From NCBI GenBank assembly GCA_043777675.1, contig JAYWHR010000074.1:1-25146 (forward strand): a DNA stretch of 25,146 bases. Direction: 5' to 3'. Made by a program: the position numbers and the translations under genes. The notes beneath the pieces were generated by a model. It ran no database searches, had not been told where the DNA came from, and saw only the letters and a program-made list of their open reading frames with translations. The stretch is from JANMDU01 sp043777675. Its GTDB lineage: Bacteria > Pseudomonadota > Gammaproteobacteria > Burkholderiales > Burkholderiaceae_C. This document shows, in pieces, positions 7,567-16,269 of the stretch. How positions within the stretch are numbered: the stretch's first letter is position 1; every line of letters begins with the position of its first letter.

Positions 7567-7723
7567 CATCGCCTTGACTAGCTTGGCGTCTGAATACATG
7601 ACCTGTGAGCAACTCTCAGGAAGTAGCGGCATGAGCATGATGGAACTTGGAGAGTTGGCCAGCTATAGCGACCAGATTCAAATTGCGCTAGAGAGTCGAC
7701 AACCGAAAATGACGGCCAGATGA
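7538..7723 (+). CDS. Doubtful small hypothetical protein
   Basis: The frame gives 61 residues from ATG 7538 and overlaps the preceding small ORF by 29 bp in another frame. The product is rich in Ser, Leu and Met (SSGMSMMELGELASYSDQ). It has no recognisable domain and no good ribosome-binding site. It could be spurious. Confidence 0.2.
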   Translation: MKRSLVKPSSIALTSLASEYMTCEQLSGSSGMSMMELGELASYSDQIQIALESRQPKMTAR

Positions 7724-7769
7724 AGCTATTTTTTAAACGACAGACGTCGCCCTATGCGAGAAAGCCCGA

Positions 7770-8099
7770 ATGATGTTCTCTCTTCCACAAAAATTTACCT
7801 TCAGCTTGATCTTGCTGATGATCGTGGCTTGCGGTAAAAATAGTGAAATAACTTCTCCGCCAAATACTCTTCCTGAGCCTCCGCGTATGAATGCAAACAC
7901 ACCAAGCGGTTCAACCACTGGGGTTCCAAATGCGGAGGCCGTGTTTTCCGCGCCAACTGTTCCGCCGTCTGCGCCGCCTGCAGGCCGCCCAAATAGCGTC
8001 ATGACCCCTGGTCAAGAAGCTACAGGAATGCCCATTCCCGGACAAAACAACGATCACTCCGCTCCTCTTCCATCCGAAAAGCCGGCTAGCAAACCTTAA
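7770..8099 (+). CDS. Small proline-rich lipoprotein, unknown function
   Basis: The product is 109 residues. The N-terminus MMFSLPQKFTFSLILLMIVAC is a lipoprotein signal with lipobox IVAC (Cys at position 21). The mature part is low-complexity and rich in Pro, Ser, Ala and Asn with no predicted fold (TSPPNTLPEPPR, APTVPPSAPPAGRP, EKPASKP at the end). Two adjacent ATGs (7770 and 7773) could serve as start, with a weak GAGAAAG upstream. Such tails usually span the periplasm or form a disordered surface. It has no close functional neighbour and converges with lolA. Confidence 0.6.
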   Translation: MMFSLPQKFTFSLILLMIVACGKNSEITSPPNTLPEPPRMNANTPSGSTTGVPNAEAVFSAPTVPPSAPPAGRPNSVMTPGQEATGMPIPGQNNDHSAPLPSEKPASKP

Positions 8100-8225
8100 T
8101 ACGATGTTCACTTATACCCTGTTGCATCCATGGCTTCAGGTGGTGTCGATGTGCAATTTTCAGCAACGTATTAGCCATGAGGCGGCATGGAAGCTGAGAG
8201 GCGTGCTACTGAATATGTAGCGTAT

Positions 8226-8870
8226 TTATTGCTTAAGTAGCTCAGCGCCTTTGGGTAAATTGAACTGAAAGCTGCTTGGAGGCAGGCTTGGATTGAGCTG
8301 CATGATGGAGAAGTTAATCAGGCTGCGCTGGCCAAAGCTGTCGGTGATGTCTAGTTGCTGGAGGGTATCGCTTTTGAAGCCTATACGGACTATTTGCAGG
8401 GTGCTCTCTTGAGATTTTGGCTTTGCATTGATCCATACCAAACCATCTTTGCCTGGAGCATTTTCTAGGGTGAATTCGCTACGCAGGGCACTTAAATCTG
8501 TGGCGGATGCAATAAGAGCTGCAGGTGTGTTGGCGAAGGCTGCAGATTGCTTGCGCTGTGAAGCTTGGTTGAGATCTGCATCGAAAATCCAGAGGCTTGT
8601 GCCATCGGCTAAGATAAGTTGCTCGAAGGGTTTTTTGTATTGAAATTTAAATTTGCCGGGGCGCTGGAATTCAAATGTGCCGCTGGATGTTTTGACTCGC
8701 GGTGCTTCGCCAGCACGTGTCGGTGAGGTCACGGTTTGGGTGAAATCAGATTTACCGGATTTCACGGTTTTGACAAAGTTTTCTAAGCTTTCTAGGCCAG
8801 TAGCCGGCATAGATACTGCGTGGTACGCTATTAAAAGCGTAGCGGAGAAAAACGTGCGCATTGTTTTCAT
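8226..8870 (-). CDS. lolA: Outer-membrane lipoprotein carrier LolA, signal peptide partly repeat-derived
   Basis: The product is 214 residues. It is the periplasmic chaperone that takes lipoproteins from LolCDE to the outer membrane. Family features are SDFTQTV near the mature N-terminus, SSGTFEFQRPGKFKFQYKKPFEQLILADGTSLWIFDADLNQASQR, and the C-terminal LQQLDITDSFGQRSLINFS and SFQFNLPKGAELL. It starts 7 bp after the ftsK stop, so the two are one operon, the common betaproteobacterial order. Oddly, residues 10-24 (ATLLIAYHAVSMPAT), covering the second half of the signal peptide, are encoded by a copy of the dispersed repeat at 8800-8843. A Tyr-His pair therefore interrupts the hydrophobic core. 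The usual downstream partner rarA is absent. Confidence 0.93.
   Translation of the reverse strand: MKTMRTFFSATLLIAYHAVSMPATGLESLENFVKTVKSGKSDFTQTVTSPTRAGEAPRVKTSSGTFEFQRPGKFKFQYKKPFEQLILADGTSLWIFDADLNQASQRKQSAAFANTPAALIASATDLSALRSEFTLENAPGKDGLVWINAKPKSQESTLQIVRIGFKSDTLQQLDITDSFGQRSLINFSIMQLNPSLPPSSFQFNLPKGAELLKQ
8800..8843 (-). repeat. 44-bp dispersed repeat, copy A (inside lolA)
   Basis: Read on the minus strand, the copy begins GCTACGCTTTTAATAGC and ends TCTATGCCGGCTAC. It aligns without gaps to the copies at 14945, 16148 and 22071. Invariant positions include GCT at the start, ATAGC in the middle and GCCGGC near the end. The complementary GCTA, TAGC and GGCTA blocks make it an imperfect palindrome. 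It lies wholly within the lolA signal-peptide coding region and keeps the reading frame. Confidence 0.75.
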
Positions 8871-8876
8871 TAACGT

Positions 8877-11258
<2,382 letters not shown>

Positions 11259-11291
11259 CTATGAAAATGATAGCGCACTTCTGAGATGGCT

Positions 11292-11333
11292 TAAAAAAAC
11301 AAAAAAGCCCAGAGCAAGTGCTGGCTCTGGGCT
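11292..11333 (-). terminator. Rho-independent terminator of the Crp/Fnr gene
   Basis: On the minus strand a 10-bp perfect stem (AGCCCAGAGC / GCTCTGGGCT) with an 8-base loop is followed by a long T-rich run. It lies 20 bp past the stop of the Crp/Fnr gene and before the ftsK start, so it ends that transcript and insulates ftsK. Confidence 0.88.
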
Positions 11334-11352
11334 CTGCTAAAGCATCAAATCT

Positions 11353-12027
11353 TCAGCCTAGTGTGCTAATCCGCTCGCGAATAATCAAACCGCCAGAGGA
11401 TTGCGTTTCAATGAAGCCACGCTCTTCCAAATCTTTCATGACGCGGCTGACCATCTCACGTGATGCTCCCACCGTCTTGGCCAGATCTTGGCGAGATACT
11501 TTGTCTCGAATGAAATGAGTGCCTTGGGCATCAATATCTGAAGCTTCCATGAGCGCGCGAGCGACGCGGCCATACACATCCATGAGCGCAAGCGATTCAA
11601 TCTTTCGATCAGCGCTGCGCAGGCGTTGCACCAAGCCCTTCATCACAGCGTAGGCCATCGATGTATTCTCTGGCAAGCAGCGTGCGAATTCGAGACGACC
11701 CAGCATCAACACATCCGTTTGTACTTCGGCGCGCACTGTAGCCGAATGAGACTCGTTATCAATCAAGCTCATTTCGCCAATGTAATCACCAGGCTGTAAA
11801 TTTGCCAAAATTACCTCTCGCCCACGGCTGTCTGAGGTGAAAACGCGGCAGCGCCCCGTCAAAATGATAAACAGTGCATTCGATTTCTTGCTTTGCTCTA
11901 CCACCAACTCGCCGCGCTTAAAGCGCCGTTTGATCACCGCTTCAGAAACTGACTCAGCTTGCACCGGCGTCAGCATCGAGAACAGTGGCACTCGGCGAAT
12001 AAGCTCTAAATTTGACAACATAGACAT
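11353..12027 (-). CDS. Crp/Fnr family transcriptional regulator divergent from trxB
   Basis: The product is 224 residues. An intact cyclic-nucleotide-binding beta-roll covers about 10-125 (FKRGELVVEQSKKSNALFIILTGRCRVF, GREVILANLQPGDYIGEMSLIDNESHSATVRA), more canonical than in the two paralogues on the left. A dimerisation helix is followed by a Crp-type winged helix at about 150-218 (VSRQDLAKTVGASREMVSRVMKDLEERGFI). No FNR iron-sulfur cysteines are seen at the N-terminus. It therefore resembles CRP-like regulators more than FNR. The start at 12027 has AAGGG about ten bases upstream. It shares a 200-bp divergent region with trxB that contains a CRP-type inverted site, suggesting autoregulation or control of trxB. 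Confidence 0.92.
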   Translation of the reverse strand: MSMLSNLELIRRVPLFSMLTPVQAESVSEAVIKRRFKRGELVVEQSKKSNALFIILTGRCRVFTSDSRGREVILANLQPGDYIGEMSLIDNESHSATVRAEVQTDVLMLGRLEFARCLPENTSMAYAVMKGLVQRLRSADRKIESLALMDVYGRVARALMEASDIDAQGTHFIRDKVSRQDLAKTVGASREMVSRVMKDLEERGFIETQSSGGLIIRERISTLG

Positions 12028-12174
12028 ATATTTTTATCCCTTCAAAAGCAGATCTACTGTGTGAATGACGTTTGTCAAGTCATGTCTTGATTTTTACAAA
12101 ACTGACCTGAAATGCATCGAATCACTGGATAATTGGCCTAGTTCACAGCAAACTTTGTGTGACTGTACATCAAC

Positions 12175-12190
12175 CGTGACAGATTTCACA
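12175..12190. promoter_or_regulatory. CRP-type operator candidate in the crp-like/trxB intergenic region
   Basis: CGTGACAGATTTCACA contains GTGA-N6-TCAC, the exact spacing of the enterobacterial CRP consensus core. It lies 38 bp before the trxB ATG. A second inverted pair, TCACA and TGTGA separated by ten bases, lies just upstream around 12142-12161. Recognition by the adjacent regulator is an inference from its Crp-type helix-turn-helix. Confidence 0.5.
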
Positions 12191-12227
12191 CAAATAATCC
12201 TCCCGTCTTACCCTTGTGCCCCTATCC

Positions 12228-13172
12228 ATGAAACATGCCAAAGTCCTCATCCTCGGCTCCGGCCCTGCCGGCTACACCGCAGCAGTGTACGCAGCTCGCG
12301 CCAATCTTAAGCCTGTTCTCATCACTGGAATGGCACAAGGTGGCCAGCTCATGACGACCACAGAGGTAGACAATTGGCCGGCAGATGTGCATGGCGTGCA
12401 AGGCCCGGAGTTGATGCAGCGCTTTTTAGAACATGCTGAGCGCTTTAATACGGAGATCATTTTTGACCACATCAATAAGGTCGATTTCTCCAAGCGCCCT
12501 TTCACGCTCACTGGCGATAGCGTGAGCTACACCTGCGACAGCCTGATTCTGGCTACCGGCGCTTCGGCCAAATACCTTGGCCTGCCGTCGGAGGAAGCGT
12601 TTATGGGAAGGGGTGTGAGCGGCTGCGCCACATGCGATGGCTTTTTCTATCGCGATGAGGTCTGTTGCGTAGTGGGTGGCGGCAATACAGCCGTGGAAGA
12701 GGCGCTGTATTTGTCTAACATTGCAAAAAAGGTCTATCTCATCCACCGCCGTGACAAATTCAAATCTGAAGCGATTTTGATCGACAAACTCATGGCTAAA
12801 GTGCAAGAGGGCAAGATCGAATTGAAGCTATGGAACACGCTCGACGAAGTGCTGGGCGACGCCACTGGCGTGACCGGTGTTCGCCTGAAAAACGCGCAAA
12901 CCGGCGGGACGGAAGATCTTGCGCTCAAAGGCTGCTTCATCGCCATCGGCCATTCGCCCAACACGCAAATCTTTGAAGGCCAACTGGACATGAAGGGCGG
13001 CTACATTGTCACGAAAACCGGGCTGGATGGCTTTGCCACCCAAACCAGTGTGCCGGGCGTCTTTGCCGCAGGCGATGTGCAAGATCACATTTATCGCCAA
13101 GCGATCACCAGCGCCGGCACTGGCTGCATGGCCGCGCTAGACGCACAGCGCTTTTTAGAGCAGGCCGGCTGA
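12228..13172 (+). CDS. trxB: Thioredoxin-disulfide reductase
   Basis: From ATG 12228 the product is 314 residues, close in length and sequence to E. coli TrxB. It uses NADPH and FAD to reduce thioredoxin in the cytoplasm. The FAD-binding motif is GSGPAG at 10-15, the redox-active CATC at 133-136, and the NADPH-binding GGGNTAVEEALYLS follows at about 150. The C-terminal GVFAAGDVQDHIYRQAITSAGTGCMAALDA is the conserved FAD-contacting end. A GTG four codons earlier is possible; the ATG matches the family start (KHxKxLILGSG). No clear ribosome-binding site precedes either. It is divergent from a Crp/Fnr gene and followed by a tRNA gene. Confidence 0.97.
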   Translation: MKHAKVLILGSGPAGYTAAVYAARANLKPVLITGMAQGGQLMTTTEVDNWPADVHGVQGPELMQRFLEHAERFNTEIIFDHINKVDFSKRPFTLTGDSVSYTCDSLILATGASAKYLGLPSEEAFMGRGVSGCATCDGFFYRDEVCCVVGGGNTAVEEALYLSNIAKKVYLIHRRDKFKSEAILIDKLMAKVQEGKIELKLWNTLDEVLGDATGVTGVRLKNAQTGGTEDLALKGCFIAIGHSPNTQIFEGQLDMKGGYIVTKTGLDGFATQTSVPGVFAAGDVQDHIYRQAITSAGTGCMAALDAQRFLEQAG

Positions 13173-13204
13173 AGTTGTCGGAGCTTAAGCCGCGCGGGCA
13201 ATGC

Positions 13205-13210
13205 TATAAT
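13205..13210 (+). promoter_or_regulatory. Promoter -10 box of tRNA-Val
   Basis: A perfect TATAAT lies 14 bp before the tRNA 5' end, which predicts initiation near 13217. The -35 region at 17-bp spacing is poor (AGCTTA at 13182-13187). The promoter lies immediately after the trxB stop. Confidence 0.7.
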
Positions 13211-13223
13211 TCACTCCTTCAAC

Positions 13224-13300
13224 AGGCGCATAGCTCAGCTGGTTAGAGCACCACCTTGACATGGTGGGGGTCGTTGGTTCGAGTCCAATTGCGCCTACCA
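13224..13300 (+). tRNA. tRNA-Val (anticodon GAC)
   Basis: This is a 77-nt complete cloverleaf with CCA encoded. The acceptor stem AGGCGCA pairs with TGCGCCT. The D arm is GCTC...GAGC, the anticodon stem CCACC/GGTGG with loop TTGACAT gives anticodon GAC, and the T arm GTTGG TTCGAGT CCAAT has one G-T pair. The body from D arm to T arm closely matches the E. coli tRNA-Val(GAC). It reads GUC and GUU valine codons. Confidence 0.97.
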
Positions 13301-13321
13301 AGAATTTGGAAAATATGTTAG

Positions 13322-13352
13322 AACCGCTTAGGGTAAACCTAAGCGGTTTTTT
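13322..13352 (+). terminator. Rho-independent terminator after tRNA-Val
   Basis: An 11-bp perfect stem (AACCGCTTAGG / CCTAAGCGGTT) with loop GTAAA runs into six T residues. It lies 21 bp after the tRNA 3' end and before phaR, closing the tRNA transcript. Confidence 0.9.
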
Positions 13353-13420
13353 GCTTCTTAGCTCCAATGAAGTGCCTAAAATGGTGCATCGCAGCATGCG
13401 TAATTTCAAAATTTGATGGC

Positions 13421-13945
13421 ATGCAAAATCGGAGTACAAACTTGGCCGCTCACAAAAAAACCACTGCATCAGAAGGTTCTGCCACAGCCTCTGCCACGCG
13501 CATCATCAAAAAATACCCCAACCGCCGTTTATATGATACGGTCAGCTCTGCTTACATCACGCTGGCTGAAGTTAAGCAGCTCGTGATCGATGGCAAACCA
13601 TTCGCCGTGCGCGACGCCAAGACCAGCGAAGACCTGACCCGGTCTATCCTGTTGCAAATTATTCTTGAAGAAGAAAGCGGCGGTGTGCCCATGTTTAGCG
13701 AGGCCGCTTTGGCCAACATGATCCGCTTCTACGGCCACACCATGCAAGGCTTCATGGGCTCCATGCTCGAAAAAAACATGCAAGCCTTCACCGACCTGCA
13801 AAGTAAATTAGGCGCAGGCGCATTGCCCACGCTCGGCGCCGTACCCAATGCCAATCAATTCATGGGCAGCTTCATGGAACAAAGCCAAACGATGGCTGCG
13901 CAAATGCAAGAGCAAATGATGGCGGCATTTGGGATGAAGCGTTGA
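13421..13945 (+). CDS. phaR: Polyhydroxyalkanoate synthesis repressor PhaR
   Basis: The product is 174 residues from ATG 13421. An in-frame ATG at 13367 would add 18 residues unlike the family and sit just after the tRNA terminator, so I prefer 13421. The N-terminal PHB/PHA accumulation regulator DNA-binding domain is unmistakable: RIIKKYPNRRLYDTVSSAYITLAEVKQLVIDGKPFAVRDAKTSEDLTRSILLQIILEEE. The second domain follows (FSEAALANMIRFYGHTMQGFMGSMLEKNMQAF), then a Met/Gln-rich tail typical of PhaR. It represses phasin and PHA genes and also binds PHA granules, which implies the host stores polyhydroxyalkanoate. It converges with the HiPIP gene only 13 bp away. Confidence 0.94.
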   Translation: MQNRSTNLAAHKKTTASEGSATASATRIIKKYPNRRLYDTVSSAYITLAEVKQLVIDGKPFAVRDAKTSEDLTRSILLQIILEEESGGVPMFSEAALANMIRFYGHTMQGFMGSMLEKNMQAFTDLQSKLGAGALPTLGAVPNANQFMGSFMEQSQTMAAQMQEQMMAAFGMKR

Positions 13946-13958
13946 GAATGCCCCAGCC

Positions 13959-14396
13959 TTAAGCCTTTTTCACCCAAGACGTGCACCATCCCTTGGCCGC
14001 GACGTTCTTGCCCGCAAACAGCGGACACGGCGCGGCTTGCTCACCTGCTTTACCGAGATACAGCGTGCAATTGCTGCATTGATTGCCAGCGACATAATTT
14101 TTGAACCGCGTGGTGTCAGCCCTTGTGGCTTCTGCGACGTACCCCAAGGCAACAGCTTGGGGATCTTTCTCGTCCAACATGGGGAGAACGGCGGTATTTG
14201 GCATGGGTTCTGCTGGCGGTGCTGAAGTTGATCCCGGCGCGGGTGTTGGCGATGGACTGGTTTGTGGGCTAGTTGATGATGGGCTGGTCGTTGAGGAGCC
14301 CACAGGCTCGGATTTGGGCGAGCATGCGGCCAAAAGCGCTAAGCCGGCAAAGGGTGTGAGTTCGACGAAGCGCCGACGTGAGGTAGATTGATTCAT
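13959..14396 (-). CDS. High-potential iron-sulfur protein (HiPIP) with long Ser/Pro linker
   Basis: The start at ATG 14396 is fixed by AAGGA seven to eight bases upstream. The product is 145 residues. Residues 6-25 carry a twin-arginine motif (SRRRFVE) and hydrophobic stretch ending LLAAC. A low-complexity Ser/Thr/Pro/Ala linker covers about 26-65. The C-terminal HiPIP domain shows the cluster ligands C107-x2-C110, C124 and C138 (last spacing x13), with conserved Tyr86 in GYVAEA. HiPIPs carry a [4Fe-4S] cluster exported by Tat and shuttle single electrons in the periplasm. The Cys at the end of the hydrophobic stretch suggests it may be lipid-anchored, with the linker as a tether, which is unusual. 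Confidence 0.9.
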   Translation of the reverse strand: MNQSTSRRRFVELTPFAGLALLAACSPKSEPVGSSTTSPSSTSPQTSPSPTPAPGSTSAPPAEPMPNTAVLPMLDEKDPQAVALGYVAEATRADTTRFKNYVAGNQCSNCTLYLGKAGEQAAPCPLFAGKNVAAKGWCTSWVKKA

Positions 14397-14644
14397 GAGG
14401 GTTTCCTTGTGTGATACGGACAACCTAGCATCGATCAAAGAGCAAGAGGAATCGACCCCCGGCTTTAACCCATACGCAGAATCCGAAGATGCAGTTTGCC
14501 GCCTCGAGTGATAGTGAGTCTGTGCGCTTGCACACGCAGCGTTTCGGTCTAGCTGCAATGGGTTTGTTAACACGCTGAGTGGCCACACTTCGGGGATAGG
14601 TTCAAAATGCATAGAGGTGCGCGTCCTTCTGAGACAATAGCTGC

Positions 14645-16102
14645 ATGATTGACGCTACTCTTGAATTCACCCCTAACAAAATCCCCAAAGTTGGCTTCGT
14701 CAGCCTTGGATGCCCGAAGGCGCTCACAGATTCTGAGCTGATTTTGACTCAGCTTGCTGCGGAGGGCTACGAAACGTCGAAGACTTTTGAGGGCGCAGAT
14801 TTGGTGATCGTCAACACCTGCGGTTTTATTGACGATGCTGTCAAAGAAAGCTTAGACACGATTGGCGAGGCACTAGCAGCAAACGGCCGCGTGATCGTGA
14901 CGGGCTGCTTGGGAGCAAAGACGGTGGATATGAAACCGGAGGACGCTCCTGAAATGATAGCTACTCGCACAGGTTCTATGCCGGCTACCCCTTCAAATGA
15001 TGCTCAAAACCTCGTCAAAAGCATTCATCCAAGTGTGCTCGCCGTCACGGGCCCGCATGCCACGCAGGAGGTGATGGATGCGGTGCACAAGCATTTGCCT
15101 AAGCCGCACGATCCGTTCACCGATCTCGTTCCGGCGTTCGGAATCAAGCTCACACCTAAGCATTACGCGTATTTAAAGATAAGCGAAGGCTGTAACCATC
15201 GTTGCACGTTTTGCATCATTCCGAGCATGCGCGGCGATTTGGTGAGCCGCCCGGTGGGCGATGTGCTCAAAGAGGCGAGGGCGCTGTTTGAAGGCGGCGT
15301 ACGGGAGCTGCTGGTGATCAGCCAAGATACGTCTGCTTATGGCGTGGATGTGAAATACCGCACTGGCTTTTTTGATGGTAAGCCGGTGAAGACTCGGATG
15401 TTTGAGCTGTGCGAGGAGCTTTCTAAGCTCGCTGAGCCGCATGGCGCATGGATTCGCCTGCATTATGTGTATCCGTATCCGCATGTGGATGAAATCGTGC
15501 CACTGATGGCCACGGGGCGCATCTTGCCGTATCTCGATGTGCCGTTTCAGCACAGCCACCCAGACGTACTTAAGCGCATGAAGCGCCCCGCAAGCGGCGA
15601 AAAGAATCTGGCGCGCATTGAGCGCTGGAGAGAGATTTGCCCAGAGATTGTGATTCGCTCCACCTTTATTGCGGGCTTTCCGGGCGAGACTGAAGAAGAA
15701 TTTCAGCATTTGCTCGACTTTTTGCGGGAGGCAAAGATTGACCGCGCAGGCTGCTTTGCCTACAGCCCTGTCAAAGGCGCTGCGGCCAATGAGCTGGAAG
15801 GTATGCTGCCGCAAGCGGTGCGCGATGAGCGATTGGCGCGCTTCATGGCAGTAGCTGAAGAAGTATCGGCTGAGAAGCTGAAAAGCCGCGTGGGCATGAC
15901 GATGCAAGTGCTCGTGGATCACGCGCCTGCAATGGGCAAAAAAGGCGGCAAAGGCCGCTCGTATGCCGATGCGCCTGAAATTGACGGCATCGTGCATTTG
16001 CTGCCGCCCGAGAAGATCAGCAAGCAACTGCGCGTAGGTGAGTTCACCGCGGCGCGCATTGTGGGCACTCAGGGGCATGATTTGGTGGCGTTGCCGGTTT
16101 GA
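14645..16102 (+). CDS. rimO: Ribosomal protein uS12 methylthiotransferase RimO, with repeat-containing insertion
   Basis: The product is 485 residues. This radical-SAM enzyme methylthiolates the conserved Asp of ribosomal protein S12. The UPF0004 domain has C23, C59 and C88 for the auxiliary [4Fe-4S] cluster. The radical-SAM triad is C183-x3-C187-x2-C190 (GCNHRCTFCIIPSMRGD). A TRAM domain closes the C-terminus (ADAPEIDGIVHL). Compared with the E. coli protein as I recall it (about 441 residues), there is an insertion of about 28 residues between GCLGAK and the IHPSVL segment (about 92-128). Half of it (101-115) is encoded by a copy of the dispersed repeat. A smaller Gly/Lys insertion precedes the TRAM strands (APAMGKKGGKGRS). 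All catalytic cysteines are kept, so it should be functional. Confidence 0.95.
   Translation: MIDATLEFTPNKIPKVGFVSLGCPKALTDSELILTQLAAEGYETSKTFEGADLVIVNTCGFIDDAVKESLDTIGEALAANGRVIVTGCLGAKTVDMKPEDAPEMIATRTGSMPATPSNDAQNLVKSIHPSVLAVTGPHATQEVMDAVHKHLPKPHDPFTDLVPAFGIKLTPKHYAYLKISEGCNHRCTFCIIPSMRGDLVSRPVGDVLKEARALFEGGVRELLVISQDTSAYGVDVKYRTGFFDGKPVKTRMFELCEELSKLAEPHGAWIRLHYVYPYPHVDEIVPLMATGRILPYLDVPFQHSHPDVLKRMKRPASGEKNLARIERWREICPEIVIRSTFIAGFPGETEEEFQHLLDFLREAKIDRAGCFAYSPVKGAAANELEGMLPQAVRDERLARFMAVAEEVSAEKLKSRVGMTMQVLVDHAPAMGKKGGKGRSYADAPEIDGIVHLLPPEKISKQLRVGEFTAARIVGTQGHDLVALPV
14945..14988 (+). repeat. 44-bp dispersed repeat, copy B (inside rimO)
   Basis: The copy begins GCTCCTGAAATGATAGC and ends TCTATGCCGGCTAC; the last 14 bases are identical to copy A in lolA. 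It sits inside the rimO insertion in the same reading frame as copy A sits in lolA. Both therefore encode A-x3-I-A-x4-S-M-P-A-T. Confidence 0.75.
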
Positions 16103-16147
16103 TACGACGTTAGCAGATCAGATGGAGACTCGAGAGCGCTGCTGACT

Positions 16148-16191
16148 GCTATTAATTTAATAGCTGAATACGCATTAAATACGCCGGCTAT
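16148..16191 (+). repeat. 44-bp dispersed repeat, copy C (rimO 3' region)
   Basis: The copy begins GCTATTAATTTAATAGC, a perfect palindrome with an 8-base arm, and ends TACGCCGGCTAT. It starts 45 bp after the rimO stop and ends 26 bp before the terminator of the convergent dehydrogenase gene. It shares the invariant GCT, ATAGC, GCA and TAYGCCGGC blocks with the other copies. Confidence 0.75.
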
Positions 16192-16217
16192 CTGCCATTT
16201 TCACTATAAATTGCAGT

Positions 16218-16251
16218 AAAAAAGCCCGCAAGCTCATCACTTGCGGGCTTT
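16218..16251 (-). terminator. Terminator of the 3-hydroxyacyl-CoA dehydrogenase gene
   Basis: On the minus strand an 11-bp perfect stem (AAGCCCGCAAG / CTTGCGGGCTT) with a 7-base loop is followed by six T residues. It lies about 20 bp past the dehydrogenase stop. On the plus strand only a short T-run follows, so it may also weakly stop rimO transcription. Confidence 0.88.
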
Positions 16252-16269
16252 GGCGAAAAAGCAGAGAAA

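Noticed and set aside
8081..8090. GCCGGCTAGC at the end of the proline-rich lipoprotein gene as a repeat copy
   Set aside because: The upstream 36 bases do not match the other blocks; similarity is limited to the GC-rich core.
12263..12280. GCCGGCTAC in trxB as a further copy of the dispersed repeat
   Set aside because: It encodes the conserved FAD-binding GPAGYTAA motif and lacks ATAGC at the required distance upstream.
15173..16078. Long open frame (about 300 codons) on the minus strand opposite rimO
   Set aside because: It mirrors the rimO coding frame and its translation is Arg/His/Ala-rich without any motif. The radical-SAM and TRAM signatures are on the plus strand.
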